A stretch of 64,000 nucleotides of DNA from Phymorhynchus buccinoides (lineage: Eukaryota > Mollusca > Gastropoda > Neogastropoda > Raphitomidae), in the NCBI GenBank assembly GCA_017654935.2, contig CM065704.1, positions 18,826,168-18,890,167 on the forward strand, read 5' to 3'. The notes beneath the pieces are model-generated. The model saw only the letters and a program-made list of their open reading frames with translations, made no database searches and was not told the DNA's origin. Shown here piece by piece: positions 21,280-37,300 of the stretch. How positions within the stretch are numbered: the stretch's first letter is position 1; each line of letters opens with the position of its first letter. The translations under genes and the position numbers were made by a program.

Positions 21280-23188
21280 TAATCCGTGGGATTTAGTTCT
21301 ATACAGTGGTCACTTGTCTTGTCATTTCGCACTTCCGTTTTGCTTCTAAGAGAGCTGTAAAGAAACTAAAAACTGATTTAGGTGGATAGTTGCACTATTG
21401 TCGTGCTTTCTAGTGCTTTCAGTAAATCTTTTCCTCCCCCACCTGTACCACAATTGTAGTCTAATGATGATGCGCGCATTTGAAGCTTGTTTGGAATCTT
21501 GCTTGGCAAATAGCCCAACAGGATAACAGAGATATATAGCAAGTTATTCTGGGACCTGCTGTTTATTTACAGAAACTCTTAAAGTATCTATGGAGGCCTA
21601 GTATCTGAAAAGGAGAAGGCGATGATCAGGCCATAACTGAACATTGAGTTCATTGGTAAAACAACCCAATTTGCACTTCAATGACTCATTCTACGTCGTG
21701 AGACTCCATTCCATCTGTCAATTTGTGGAATGTTTGGCTATGAAGTAAGAGTTTGTTTTGCAGGTCTACTTGTTGCAGAGACATCATTGCGGTTTTCTAA
21801 ATTGGTTTCGAGATAATGGTTTTAAGAAGTAGCTCCGACATTGAAATTTTGTTGATGATTAACACTGAATTAGTTTTTCTTGGTGACTGCTTATGCTATA
21901 TCTTTAATAGAATAATATCTGCCTTGTGAAAGATCGAAGTGGAAAAGCGATGGTATAATAATTATTGTCATTGATAAAGCATAATCACATAGGCTATTGT
22001 AATGCCCGTGGATGGTTGATAATGTGGGAGCCTAAATGCTATTCTGTTGACTGAAAGGTCGTAAGAACATTTGTTTTCATAAGGTTTGGCCATGGAAAGA
22101 GAATTATTTAGTAAAACATCTCCGATGCTTTCAGTTTGTACCGTGTGGGGGGGTCAAGGGTAGGGTGGGGTGGGGTGAGAGGGAGGACATTTCATGATGG
22201 CAAGACGACCTGACATGTACACCATTTGTAGGGTAGCTCTGAACGCTTGGAAAGCGGTAGCTGTGCTCTCAACTGCGTGGTTGTGTGGATAAAGGTGCCA
22301 GAGGTTGGAATGAGAGGCATGACAGTAATGCCACTCTTGCCGGGGCACGGGAAAATGGGCCACACTGAAACAAGCCAACAGAAAGACGTACGCACCGACA
22401 CACACACGCCAAGCCGCTTACCCTAAATGTGCTTTTTAATTGACAGCTGCCATTGCTGTTGCAGACACCCGCACAACTTGGCTGACTATAGCTGCCTCAT
22501 AAATCACCGCCCCAAATAAAGCCTACTCATCATCACCCTCCACATCCCTGCCCCATTTCCACCGTTCATTCCCCTTTCCCACCCTAAGCAGCTGTCACCC
22601 CCACCCCCACACATACACACACATACTGACACACGCACACTTATCTTCTTTCATGGTTTTTTTCTTCCTTTATCCAACTGCAGCCTTTAGTTGACTACCT
22701 TTCTGCACTTCAGGCTCGAGAGAGATTCCAAACATTTGTTACAATCCCTTTTGCAATTTGATTTTGTCGTTGTTGGTTTTTGTACAATTTAGAAAGTGCA
22801 CGTTGCTTTCATGGTTTGGGGATTGAAAGGCTTTTACTCATTTCCGCCATATATTGTAGAGTTCACAGATATGTTTCCACTGCGAACATTTTAAGAAAAA
22901 TCCATTATTATTATTATAGATAAGACCAGGTCTGAAGAAATTTGAAAGCCCATATTTTGATAAATACTTTGATCTTCTTTCCTGTGTTCCATTTGATTGT
23001 ACAGCTATGGTTTTGGGATTCTCTATTCTTGTTCACTTACTTTAGACACGTATTAGGAATTATGAGACACCGCATAGAAACAAAAATCATGGCATTGTGC
23101 TTAAATTCGTTAACCTTTTGTTTTCGAAACTCCTGAGTTAACGTTTATGACTCCTAATCTGTGGCACTGTTGGTTTGGAATTGAAGAT
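21280..23188. other. Unassigned intergenic sequence
   Basis: No supportable gene. A G-run is at 22146-22152 and a CACACAC-rich stretch at 22580-22640. Confidence 0.5.
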
Positions 23189-23263
23189 GCTTGTCTGTCA
23201 GATATCTGCTTGTCTGTCAGATATCTGCTTGTCTATCAGATATCTGCTTGTCTGTCAGATATC
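23189..23263. repeat. 19-bp tandem repeat, four copies
   Basis: The unit GCTTGTCTGTCAGATATCT is repeated four times with one substitution. Confidence 0.93.
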
Positions 23264-23568
23264 CAGGATCCGATTGTTTGAAGTAAAAAGACGAGTCTGA
23301 CGTAGTCAGTAAACATGGCCGCGCGTGTATGTGGGGATGACATTGATCATGGATATTCTTGTTGGTCTTTCTGGCTTTTAATTTGGTTTATTTTGAAGTT
23401 GTTGGGTTTATTTTCCCTTGTCACGGGCACAGTCTTGAGCACGAACATGTGGCATTTTGTTTGTTGGTTTGTTTGTATTGCTTTATATAACAATTCGCCG
23501 TGCTGATATTGCTTGGCAAGGCTGTTTATCTGGACAGTGTGCGGTGACAAATTAGGTGCAAATTACAT

Positions 23569-23570
<2 letters not shown>

Positions 23571-23666
<96 letters not shown>
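23571..23666. repeat. (GA)n microsatellite
   Basis: About 46 GA units, followed by a GATAAT/CCCCCACC-rich stretch to 23815. Confidence 0.97.
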
Positions 23667-24260
23667 GAGAGGACAATCTGCCGGATAAACAAGATGATAC
23701 TGTGTGTCAAACTGTGAACTGGATGGATAATGATAATGATAATGATAAGCTGCTCCCTCCCCCACCCCCACCCCCACCCTACTACCTTACTACCCCCACC
23801 TTACTATCCCCCCGCTCCTTTATCCAGCTTTGGCACCTTTTCTTGGCTTTTGAAGCTATTATTTTAAAATAAACGTTTTGTTTACATACAGCTTGTGATA
23901 AGAAAACACCCGAAGACAGAGTTCGGACACCTAATGTGATAACATTAATGAATTGATGAATGACCCTAAACAGACTCCATGGCTCTCAACATTTCGCAGC
24001 TGCGCCATTTTTACGTGAAACACACTTTTGAGGCACCCTCGGTGGAGGAGGGACTGTTGGCAACTGGGAAATGTTGAAACACGGAGTACCTGTTTTCGTT
24101 GATGATATTAATAATTGTATACGTCATATACTTGTATATTTACATTGACTGACGAAAACTCTTAACTTTGAGTTGAACTCTTTCCCCAGAATGGAATCCA
24201 TTCTTTTGGTTGGTTGGTTGGTTTGTTTACTTAATAGGGCGCTTGTACAAAGCTAAGACG

Positions 24261-24330
24261 AACGTGTCTGTGAGGTAAGCCGCTCCATGACACAGAACGT
24301 GTCTGTGAGGTAAGCCGCTCCATGACACAG
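24261..24330. repeat. 35-bp direct duplication
   Basis: AACGTGTCTGTGAGGTAAGC begins at 24261 and 24296, with identical 35-bp copies. Confidence 0.95.
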
Positions 24331-24542
24331 AGGGGGATTTTTGTGTACATTTCGTTTTTTGAATGTGTATGCGTGTCAATTTGAACATTTTATTTTCAGG
24401 CTTGTTAGATACATAATGATGTGCCTTGATGTGTTCTATTTGGGAGATTATCGTGATAGTAGCCAGCATAACTATACTTATTATGTTGTGGTAACCCCTT
24501 CATTCTGCTCTGTATATGTTTGCAAAACAACACAACAAAGGT

Positions 24543-24585
<43 letters not shown>
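24543..24585. repeat. Poly-G tract, 43 bp
   Basis: An uninterrupted G homopolymer. Other long homopolymers in the window are G41 at 14680, C32 at 41294 and G29 at 42128. Confidence 0.97.
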
Positions 24586-26284
<1,699 letters not shown>

Positions 26285-26769
26285 GTGCGTGGCAACAATA
26301 CACTTTGCCTCCTACTTTGATCAAGGGGAGGTAGAATAAGTCAGGAAGTTATCTCTCTTGGACCCACCAGAAGTGCTCATTCTTCTAACGTGCACTACAG
26401 TTCTGAATACATTTGTTTTTCGGCTTAATTTTTAATGGAACTTTTTGTCTTTCCAAATTGCAAAAACAGTTTCATTTGACAACAGCTGACGCGTAGTGAA
26501 CAAAGGAGACCGAACAAAATCAATGCATGACGGGATCGAAACTACTGATGGTGGAGAAATGTTCGTTTATCTGTTCTGTCACCTCTGTATCATACCCGCA
26601 AGTTGTTCAAACTTATTTCATTTATTTCAATCTCTTCCTTAGAGAGTTGCTAGGAAACAAAACACCACCAATAGCTAAACTACCTAACAACTACGATTAT
26701 GCAATATTATTTTCATGATGAAATTGAACCAAACCAAATACGAATTTTGACACAAAGTAATGACTATGG

Positions 26770-26953
26770 GTACGTACACATACATGCGGAGATCCCGTGC
26801 GGAAACCCGTGCGCAATCCGTAAATAAGTAAAAGAAGGAAGGAAAAAGATGTCCGTATTTCACCTAATCGGTATTTTGTTTTTTACCCCTCTTTCTTTCA
26901 CTTATTTATGGATTGCGCATTGGATTTCCGCATGAACTGTGTACGAGGCCTAA
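26770..26953. mobile_element. Foldback MITE-like inverted repeat
   Basis: The left arm (CGTACACATACATGCGGAGA ... TGCGCAATCCGTAAATAAGT) is the near reverse complement of the right arm (ACTTATTTATGGATTGCGCA ... TTCCGCATGAACTGTGTACG), with arms of about 65 bp and a central spacer of about 55 bp. There is no coding capacity. The superfamily is undetermined. Confidence 0.75.
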
Positions 26954-27351
26954 GTTTATAACCTAAGAAATGAGAAAATCCGCTGATACTTATTGGACAT
27001 GAAACGAAGATTCAGGCTGCTCGAAAGAATAATGAGGCAACACAAGTAACCTTCCTAACATCTTTTGAATGAGTTGCTGTATAAAGGCGTTCCCTTTAAT
27101 TGCTGATTGATTGTCCTTTATCTAGTACTCTACACTTAATACTCTGGTTCATACATTGGTGTGCACTTCTTCAGAACCATGTCCTCGGTGTTGCATCGCT
27201 TGGCTCTGGAATCAGTCCTATTACATTTTATTTTCATGCTGGAGACCTCCTTTTCTGGATTGGTTTAACAAACGCACTCAAGCGCGCTGCAAACTCTGTT
27301 TTGCGCATGCATGTGCGATTCCTCACACGATGGTACCGTGTTTTATTTACC

Positions 27352-28060
27352 CAAGACATGTGATGGTACCTTGTGTCTTTTACCCAAGACATTTGATGGT
27401 ACCTAGTGTCTTTTACCCAAGACATTTGATGGTACCTAGTGTCTTTTACCCAGGACATTTGATGGTACCTAGTGTCTTTTACCCAAGACATTTGATGGTA
27501 CCTAGTGTCTTTTACCCAAGACATTTGATGGTACCTAGTGTCTTTTACCCAAGACATTTGATGGTACCTAGTGTCTTTTACCCAAGACATTTGATGGTAC
27601 CTTGTGTCTTTTACCCAAGACATGTGATGGTACCTAGTGTCTTTTACCCAAGACATTTGATGGTACCTAGTGTCTTTTACCCAGGACATTTGATGGTACC
27701 TAGTGTCTTTTACCCAAGACATTTGATGGTACCTAGTGTCTTTTACCCAGGACATTTGATGGTACCTAGTGTCTTTTACCCAGGACATTTGATGGTACTT
27801 AGTGTCTTTTACCCAAGACATTTGATGGTACCTAGTGTCTTTTACCCAAGACATTTGATGGTACCTAGTGTCTTTTACCCAGGACATTTGATGGTACCTA
27901 GTGTCTTTTACCCAAGACATGTGATGGTACCTAGTGTCTTTTACCCAAGACATTTGATGGTGGTACCTAGTGTCTTTTACCCAAGACATTTGATGGTGGT
28001 ACCTAGTGTCTTTTACCCAAGACATTTGATGGTGGTACCTAGTGTCTTTTACCCCAAACA
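27352..28060. repeat. 33-bp minisatellite, about 21 copies
   Basis: The unit contains GATGGTACCTAGTGTCTTTT and ACCCAAGACATTT, with one KpnI-type GGTACC per unit. The last three units carry an extra GGT (36 bp). Because both lengths are multiples of 3, ORFs stay open on both strands (27156-28103 plus, 27234-28061 minus). Neither shows gene signals. Confidence 0.95.
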
Positions 28061-28871
<811 letters not shown>

Positions 28872-29193
28872 GTAAATATTCATACAATCAAAGCGAAGCA
28901 CCATATTGTGTTTTTGTTTGTTTGTTGTTTTAAAGACCTGACTTCGAGGTAACCAACTGTGTTCTAGCGGAGCTGACCTGCTGTTGGATGTTGTGTTGAT
29001 TGTGCTCACACTAATGGTCACTCCTTGACAGGCTTTCAGTAGTCCATGTGGCCCTTGGTTTGTAGCTGATGATGGTGTGAACAAATAAAGTGGCTTTTTA
29101 AGGAAAAAAAGAAGAAAATACGACAGATTTATTCCTTCATTTATCTGCCTCTGTCTCTGTCCGTCGATCTGTCTGTCTGTTTTTTCTGTCTGT

Positions 29194-29796
<603 letters not shown>

Positions 29797-30011
29797 TCAT
29801 GCTGTCTGTGTATTGTACGGTCCAAATACCAAACGGGTTTCATGGTTTGATTTTAAATCAATACATTTGCTTCTACACACCAGAGCCCCTGAGGGCATGC
29901 CGCCAGGGACTTCCACACTGATCCCGGGACCCGAGGAACCTGACATCAACCAAGGCTAGACAGTACTGGACACGTCAGCCCTTCCGCTTCATTTGTTGGA
30001 GCCAGTTTGAA

Positions 30012-30327
30012 ACCTTTCACCGCCAAAGTCGCATTTTAGCACCACAGTGATTTAACACCCATGTTGCTAAAAGGCATCAAATTGTGGTATGTTATCCAAA
30101 GACCCTATTGTCTAAGTTTCAGGAAGTAAGGGAATACCTTATGTCGCTAAAAGGCATCAAATTGTGGTATATTATCCAAATACCCTATTGTCTAAGTTTC
30201 AGGAAGTAAGGAAATATCTTATTTTATATAGGTCACAGAACAATCCCCAATACTGCAGATGGATTTTGTTCTCTACCCTGGTAAATGTAATGGAAATAAT
30301 TGGCTGAAATATGGCTGGCGGTGAAAA
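30012..30327 (-). mobile_element. TTAA-type MITE, family B (CCCTTTCACCGCC ends), with internal duplication
   Basis: Ends are CCTTTCACCGCCAAAG and GGCGGTGAAAAC. The internal text (CTAAAAGGCATCAAATTGTG) matches the reverse complement of 39464-40107. A 79-bp internal segment is tandemly duplicated (from 30062 and from about 30141). Confidence 0.75.
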
Positions 30328-30569
30328 CTAAAAAAGGATAAGAAACATTTTATAAGTAACCTAAAATGCATACGAAAGGCCATAGCAGAAGACAGGAGTA
30401 TACACTGCAGGAAAGAGAGGTGTTGTTGTTGTTGTTGGCTATGAAAAGCAATGGCAGTATAAGAACAGTATGTTTGCAGAAACATCATACGTAGCTTCGT
30501 CTTATTTTCTCCCTTTTCCCTGTTTATTTAAAAACGTTCCAATGGCAGTCATACAACAAAAGGACAAAA

Positions 30570-30660
30570 TACATACACACACACGTGCGCGCGCGCACAC
30601 GCACACACGTACGCACGCACACGCACGCACGCACGCACGCACGCACACGCACACGCACGC

Positions 30661-30729
<69 letters not shown>

Positions 30730-30765
30730 TGCATACACATACGCGCACATACGCACGCGTCAATG
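30570..30765. repeat. (CA)n with (CG) and CGCA variants
   Basis: An ACACGCACGC-rich left part, then a pure CA core (30666-30724) and an ACGCACAT-rich right part. Alternating purine/pyrimidine sequence of this kind can adopt Z-DNA (established for such repeats; not shown here). Confidence 0.95.
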
Positions 30766-30827
30766 CTACTCCCACGCGAATAGCTTCTCTTTTTGGGGTA
30801 TCAATTACTTGCGTTTATTTAACGCTT

Positions 30828-30948
<121 letters not shown>

Positions 30949-31179
30949 GACAGACAGACAGAGACAAAGAGAGAGATGCATACTCATCTACAACAGTCCA
31001 TTTCAGGTTTCTTGATATTAAAAACAAATATGTCGGAATAACTAACACGAATCAAGATTAGCGGGCTGTGTTCTATCAAAACTTCTCAAACAAACAAACA
31101 AACAAACAAAAGATAATCGCGTAAGATAGCTGTACCAAATAATTTAAACATACTTGTTTATTCAAGGGCGACCGAAACC

Positions 31180-31462
31180 AGCAGGGTCCAAACTCTTAGG
31201 CAATGTAAAACTATCCTGTACAACATTAAAAATGCGGCGATGTGAGACCGTTTGATAACTTAAATGATCCAATGGGATGCATTTGCACACTGTGCCGATG
31301 ACACGTGTGAACGCTGCTATGCTTTACATTTTATCGGCACGGTGTGCAAATGCACCCCATTGGATCATTTAAGGTACCGTTTTATTAACGGTCTCCCGTC
31401 GGTGCATTTGTAATGTTGTGCAGGATATTTGTTTACATTGCCTTAGTGTTCGGACCTTGGGC
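31180..31462. mobile_element. Near-perfect palindromic foldback element, 283 bp
   Basis: The left half (GGGTCCAAACTCTTAGGCAATG ends, then GAGACCGTT, AAATGATCCAATGGG, TTTGCACACTGTGCCGAT) is mirrored as its reverse complement on the right (ATCGGCACGGTGTGCAAATG, CCATTGGATCATTTA, AACGGTCTC, CATTGCCTTAGTGTTCGGAC), with arms of about 122 bp and a loop of about 35 bp at 31302-31334. No ORF. It resembles a foldback MITE and would form a long RNA hairpin if transcribed. Confidence 0.85.
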
Positions 31463-31619
31463 TATAATATTACAGCATCATAAAGTTTAGAAATGCCAGT
31501 TTAAGGACTCACAACGGTATCTGAAATGCTGACTGCAAGTGGTCCTTAACTTTTCTTGGACAGTATTATCCCCCCCCCCCCCACTTCCCACTACTAATCA
31601 ATACAATAATTACCACCAC

Positions 31620-31900
31620 CTTATCATCATCATCATCATTATCATCATCATCACCATCATTATCACCATCATCATCATTATCATCATCATCATCATCATC
31701 ATCACCATCATCATCATCATCGTCGTTGTCATCATTATCATTATCACATCCACCACCACCACCACCACCACCACCACCATCATCATCATCATCGCTGTCG
31801 TCGTCATCACCATCATCACCATCACCACCACCATCATTATTATCACCATCATCACCACCACCACCGCCACCACCATCACCATCATCATCATTCTCCTCCC
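31620..31900. repeat. (ATC)n/(CAC)n trinucleotide repeat region
   Basis: Imperfect CAT/CAC/ATT triplets over about 280 bp, interrupted by CGTCGT. The Ile- or Met-rich ORFs are artefacts. Confidence 0.95.
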
Positions 31901-32027
31901 CCTCCTCATTATCGGTTTCTGTCCTCTGCCCTGCCAGTCAGTGTGCGAGGCTCTTCATGACGACAGACACACAGATAACAAGAGAAGGGAGAACTAGAGA
32001 GATTGGGTGAAAAGGGGGGTGGTTGTG

Positions 32028-32500
<473 letters not shown>

Positions 32501-33000
32501 NNNNNNNNNNNNNNNNNNNNNNNNNNNNNNNNNNNNNNNNNNNNNNNNNNNNNNNNNNNNNNNNNNNNNNNNNNNNNNNNNNNNNNNNNNNNNNNNNNNN
32601 NNNNNNNNNNNNNNNNNNNNNNNNNNNNNNNNNNNNNNNNNNNNNNNNNNNNNNNNNNNNNNNNNNNNNNNNNNNNNNNNNNNNNNNNNNNNNNNNNNNN
32701 NNNNNNNNNNNNNNNNNNNNNNNNNNNNNNNNNNNNNNNNNNNNNNNNNNNNNNNNNNNNNNNNNNNNNNNNNNNNNNNNNNNNNNNNNNNNNNNNNNNN
32801 NNNNNNNNNNNNNNNNNNNNNNNNNNNNNNNNNNNNNNNNNNNNNNNNNNNNNNNNNNNNNNNNNNNNNNNNNNNNNNNNNNNNNNNNNNNNNNNNNNNN
32901 NNNNNNNNNNNNNNNNNNNNNNNNNNNNNNNNNNNNNNNNNNNNNNNNNNNNNNNNNNNNNNNNNNNNNNNNNNNNNNNNNNNNNNNNNNNNNNNNNNNN
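32501..33000. other. Assembly gap, exactly 500 N
   Basis: The round number indicates an arbitrary scaffold-join size. Left sequence ends in (GT)n; right sequence starts with (AC)6, the same repeat in either of two phases. Confidence 0.99.
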
Positions 33001-33663
33001 ACACACACACACGCACGCACACATATGTTTGCGTAAGCTTACACTACCCGGGCCGAGGAAAGACAAATATCACCCAATTAGACCATGATTTTTCTCACCA
33101 AAAGATGAGATTGCAACATCATGTCCGTGAGACGGAGAGGACCCTGTTTGTCTGCTATCGACCTGTGAAACCCCAGGAAATGGATGGGTGGAAAGTGGGG
33201 TTTTGTCTCAGAAATATTATGTAGGCCCTAGGCCTATGCTAACCAGACTAAAATATCAGAGCTTCATCAGAGCTTCCGTAATGAACGATGTTAAAATAAA
33301 CAACTATTGCTTGATTTGATGCATTAATTTTTTTTTCCGGTGTTTTTTCCCCATCTTTGTTTGTTGTCTGTTGATTGTTGACTTTGGTCAGAAATGTAAA
33401 CAGGTTTTAACTAAATGCGACTATGCATAGAGTTACTAGCTAATATGATACCCAACGAGCATTCTTCTTCTTCCTGGTGAGTGCCCACAATCTACACTTT
33501 GATTCATTGACACTATAGGCTTACTGGTCGAGGTTCCAGGTCGGACAAGAAAACCCCCCACACCGTTAGCTAATTAACTTAGTGACCCAGCCAGTCAAGT
33601 CTCCCTGTGGATCCCCAACGTGATGCCGCGTCAAGACTGACATGAACACGTAATCTATAGTCT

Positions 33664-33664
<1 letters not shown>

Positions 33665-33728
<64 letters not shown>
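33665..33728. repeat. (GT)n microsatellite
   Basis: About 32 GT units. The surrounding 33020-33660 and 33730-34200 contain no gene I can support. Confidence 0.96.
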
Positions 33729-33729
<1 letters not shown>

Positions 33730-34222
33730 GGGGAGGACCGGATCACATGCGTTTATTTATGCCTAGTGACCACCCAAACGGCTTGCATAAACTGATACAA
33801 CATGTACTAATAAGGTTTGTTTGTTTGACACAACTAAATTCCTTTAAAATGCTTTGTTTGTCTCACTTTGGGTCTGACCCACGCATTGCTAGGTGATTAT
33901 AGAAGTCCGTGGTGATTGATATCGTAATCAACTTTGGTGGAGGGGAGTTAATTAGAAAGAGAGTATTCACCCTTTGTTCAATTTCGTTTTAGTCTCCTCT
34001 CTTGGCCTCACTATTTCATTCTTTAAATTCCTTTATTTCCTTCTTGTGTTGTGTTGTTTATTGTTTTCTTATTATTTGTCATCGTTATTAAATTCTATCA
34101 ATCATTTAAAAAGGACCACATTCAGCCATCATCTAGATATTTAAACAGAATTAAATAAGAACGATTTAAAAAAAAAAAGATTACATACCGTGATAGCGTA
34201 CAAACTACAATATGGGAGACAA

Positions 34223-34297
34223 CCAATAGGCATCGACGAATTCTTCTAGAGTTACTGACCATGGTTTGTTTAGATGGCGTTTGAGTCTGCACTTCCG
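34223..34297 (+). promoter_or_regulatory. Possible core promoter / 5' UTR elements of MOB4
   Basis: A CCAAT box (34223-34227) lies 86 bp before the chosen start. An ETS-like CACTTCCG is at 34290-34297 and a YY1-like AGATGGCG at 34272-34279. A short upstream ORF of 7 codons begins at 34261 and stops at 34284. Such motifs are common by chance; support comes only from position. Confidence 0.3.
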
Positions 34298-34312
34298 ACT
34301 AGACCCAGCAAG

Positions 34313-34375
34313 ATGAAAATGGCAAACGCTACTACGACAATTGTCCGAAGAAATCGACCAGGCACGAAATCGAAG
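34313..34375 (+). CDS. MOB4: MOB4 exon 1 (coding part)
   Basis: 21 codons ending GTKSK; donor AAG followed by GTATTT. The 5' UTR boundary is not determinable. Confidence 0.93.
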
Positions 34376-37300
34376 GTATTTTTATGAAAAATTGAACATG
34401 CATATTGTGGAGTAAAACCGAATCTTACTTGTGGCTATATTTTGAGACAATGATTTGTCAACAATCTGATGAATCAGACAAGGCAAGTTGACCGACTGCC
34501 GCGTTCTCTGACAATCACAATGTGTGAGTGTGATTCATCCTTAGTTTTAACATGGGTTAATTAATCATTTAGTCTAGATAGGTAGACTACTTCTGCAGTT
34601 CTAGATTAGATAATCAGATGACTTTAATTTAAAGTCGATTTTTCAGTCGTTCTAGATTATACTTGATTTAAAATCAGCCGAACGGGCCCCAGTATCGGCA
34701 GTATCCTGCTACTAGTACTAGTGCTAGAATTTATTAAAAAAAAATTTTTTATACTGGAAATATAAATCAGAAATCTGCTAGTCCGTCAAAACGCAGAATG
34801 ATGCCAAATGGTGCCGAATGGTAAGATTACTGAATGGTCAAAACACTGAATGGTGAAAGTGAAACTGAAAGCATTAACTTTTTTAAATTAACCCCTTCGC
34901 TGCCGAGCCCATTTCCGGTTCCGGCGCAACTATTTGCCAATCCGTTTTTGGTTGTTAAGTCTATCGCAAAAATGTCTGAATAAAAGTGCATGTACCCTAT
35001 GCTTTTCTGAATGGGAATTGAATATACTATCCTTTGAGAACACTCTCACTCTGTCTCACATGCATTTGAACATACTGCAAAAAGCATATGGATAGAAAAA
35101 AGGAAACTCTTAGAATAACCCTATGACGGATATTTCCGTGACAGGGCAGTTTAGGTTAGCAGAAGTTGACGGAAATATCAGTGACGGGGCAGTGAAGAGG
35201 TTAAACCCTAAAAACAGCACGCCCAAAGCAACAACGTGAATTTCGCCTACGAAAGGGGGAAATATCTATCCACAAATTAGCTGCAATCATTTTAACTGCA
35301 GGGGTCAAAGTTAAAGAAAAAAGTAGTGGCTTATAAAGTTATAGCCTAGCCCGGAAAATATGGTAATAATAATTAATATATCATTATATGACTAGCAGCA
35401 ACACCCCGCAGTTGCCAAGCCCTGCACTCACTTCGCTTTGCGGCAGCTTTTCCCCAGCACAAGTCTTTAGAATAACAGTTGCCATGATAATTGATAGCAC
35501 TTCAAAATGTCTCCCAGTCCCACAGTAGTCCATGTTTACGGTTCCTTTCTGTTCTCACTGTCTCAGTCTCACTGTGCTATTGGCCCTTCAAAATGTCTTC
35601 CAGTTCCAGTACCACTGCAATCCCCTGTTAATGCTGACAACAAATATAATGGTTGTACTTGTAGTGGTCTAATGCCAACGGTTTTGAAATTATGAGCATT
35701 TGTTTTCAGAGCCCCCTCAGCTCTCACTCTCACTGTGCTATTGGCTCCTTCAAAATGTTTTCCACTGTATTCCCCTGTTAATGCTAAAGCCAACGGTTTT
35801 GAAACTATGAGTACTTGTTTTCGGAGCCCTCTCAGCTCTCACTCTCACTGTGCTATTGGCCCTTTCAGAATATCTTCCACTGGGTTTCCGCTGTGATGAT
35901 GATTATAATGGTTATAATTATATGGGTCTAACGCCAACGGTTTTGAAATTATGGGCACTTTTATCTGGACAGACTATCATCATGTAACAGCTTCAAGGTC
36001 AAATGGCTTTTAAATGTCTCCAAGTCCAACTGCATTCCTTAGATTGTGGTGATCAAGAATATGTATGGTTTCATGGACACCCAATGGTGTCCAAACTACA
36101 CCCACAGGTAAAAAAGAGAAGTTCAAAAGTCATGGTCAAGGTTATTACTATTAGGATAATCAAATTATTAATACTTTGCGCCACACATGACCTTGAGGCA
36201 GTCTACCAATCTGCTAACTCTGAAGCCTGTAGCTGAAACAAAAAGTGAAAGATATGGCCAAAACACAAAGTTGACACCTCCAAGGTCTATGTCCTTGACC
36301 TTGACCTTCATCGGTACCTAATATTGTATTTAATAGTAATATTCTAAATCATCATTAGTCAATCCACCCCTGTCCCAATTTTGAACATTGTAAGTCCAAC
36401 GAAAGATGGCCTCAACTTCTCAAGAAATTTCAGTTTTCAAGGTCAAACTTAAAGGTCAAGGTCAGCACATTTATGTATTTTTTCTGTGGGACCATTCCTG
36501 CACTGTGGTGCACCACCACACAGAATTTGAAGTAATTCTGTCCACTGGTTCATGAGATACAGCTCGGACATGAAATATATAGCACAAAGAAGGAAATTTT
36601 GGTTTTGTGAGTCTTCCTTGGCGGAGGTTTGCACTGGCAGTTCAGAATTAAGGATCTGAATAGGTTGTGCCGTGCTGATCAAGAATACATGGTTATAGGG
36701 TCTAAGGCCAACGGTTTTCGCACAATCGCCTGAACAGACAGACAGACACACACATTAAACAAGCCGATTATAGTAGTCATGATGTGATTACAGCACGTCA
36801 TGTGTCAAAATGATGGTTTTCACGTGTTTTCCCTCTTATATCTGGTAAGAAATCTTAAGAAATCTTCCAAGTATAAGAGGGAATGTGCCAAGGCCGTTTC
36901 TGGTTCTGAGGCAAAGTTCTATTTGCCAAGTCGTTTTAGGTTGCCAAGTCTATCGCAAAAACTTCTGAATAAAAGTGAATATTATAACCTATGCTTTTCT
37001 GAAAGGGATTTGAATATATATATATACTATCATTTGAGAACACTCATACATGCATTCAAGCATACTGCGAAAAGCATAGAAAAAGGGAAACTCTTAGAAT
37101 AACCCTATGACGGATATTTCCGTGACAGGGCAGTTTATAGGTTACCGGAAATTGACGGAAATATCCGTGACGGGGCAGTGAAGAGGTTAGTGATAGATGC
37201 AAGATGCAGTACACATCTTTCTTCATTCTTTCTAGGCAGCTGCCAGTTATATGAAATGTGTATTGTCCCCCCTGATCATAACTAATGTAACCATAGTGTC

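Noticed and set aside
27352..28060. CRISPR-like regular repeats
   Set aside because: Units are contiguous with no unique spacers; the same holds for all tandem arrays here, and the host is eukaryotic.
34274..34312. Upstream in-frame ATG as the true MOB4 start
   Set aside because: It would add 13 residues not typical of the family; the start at 34313 matches the known M-x-M-A beginning. It cannot be fully excluded.
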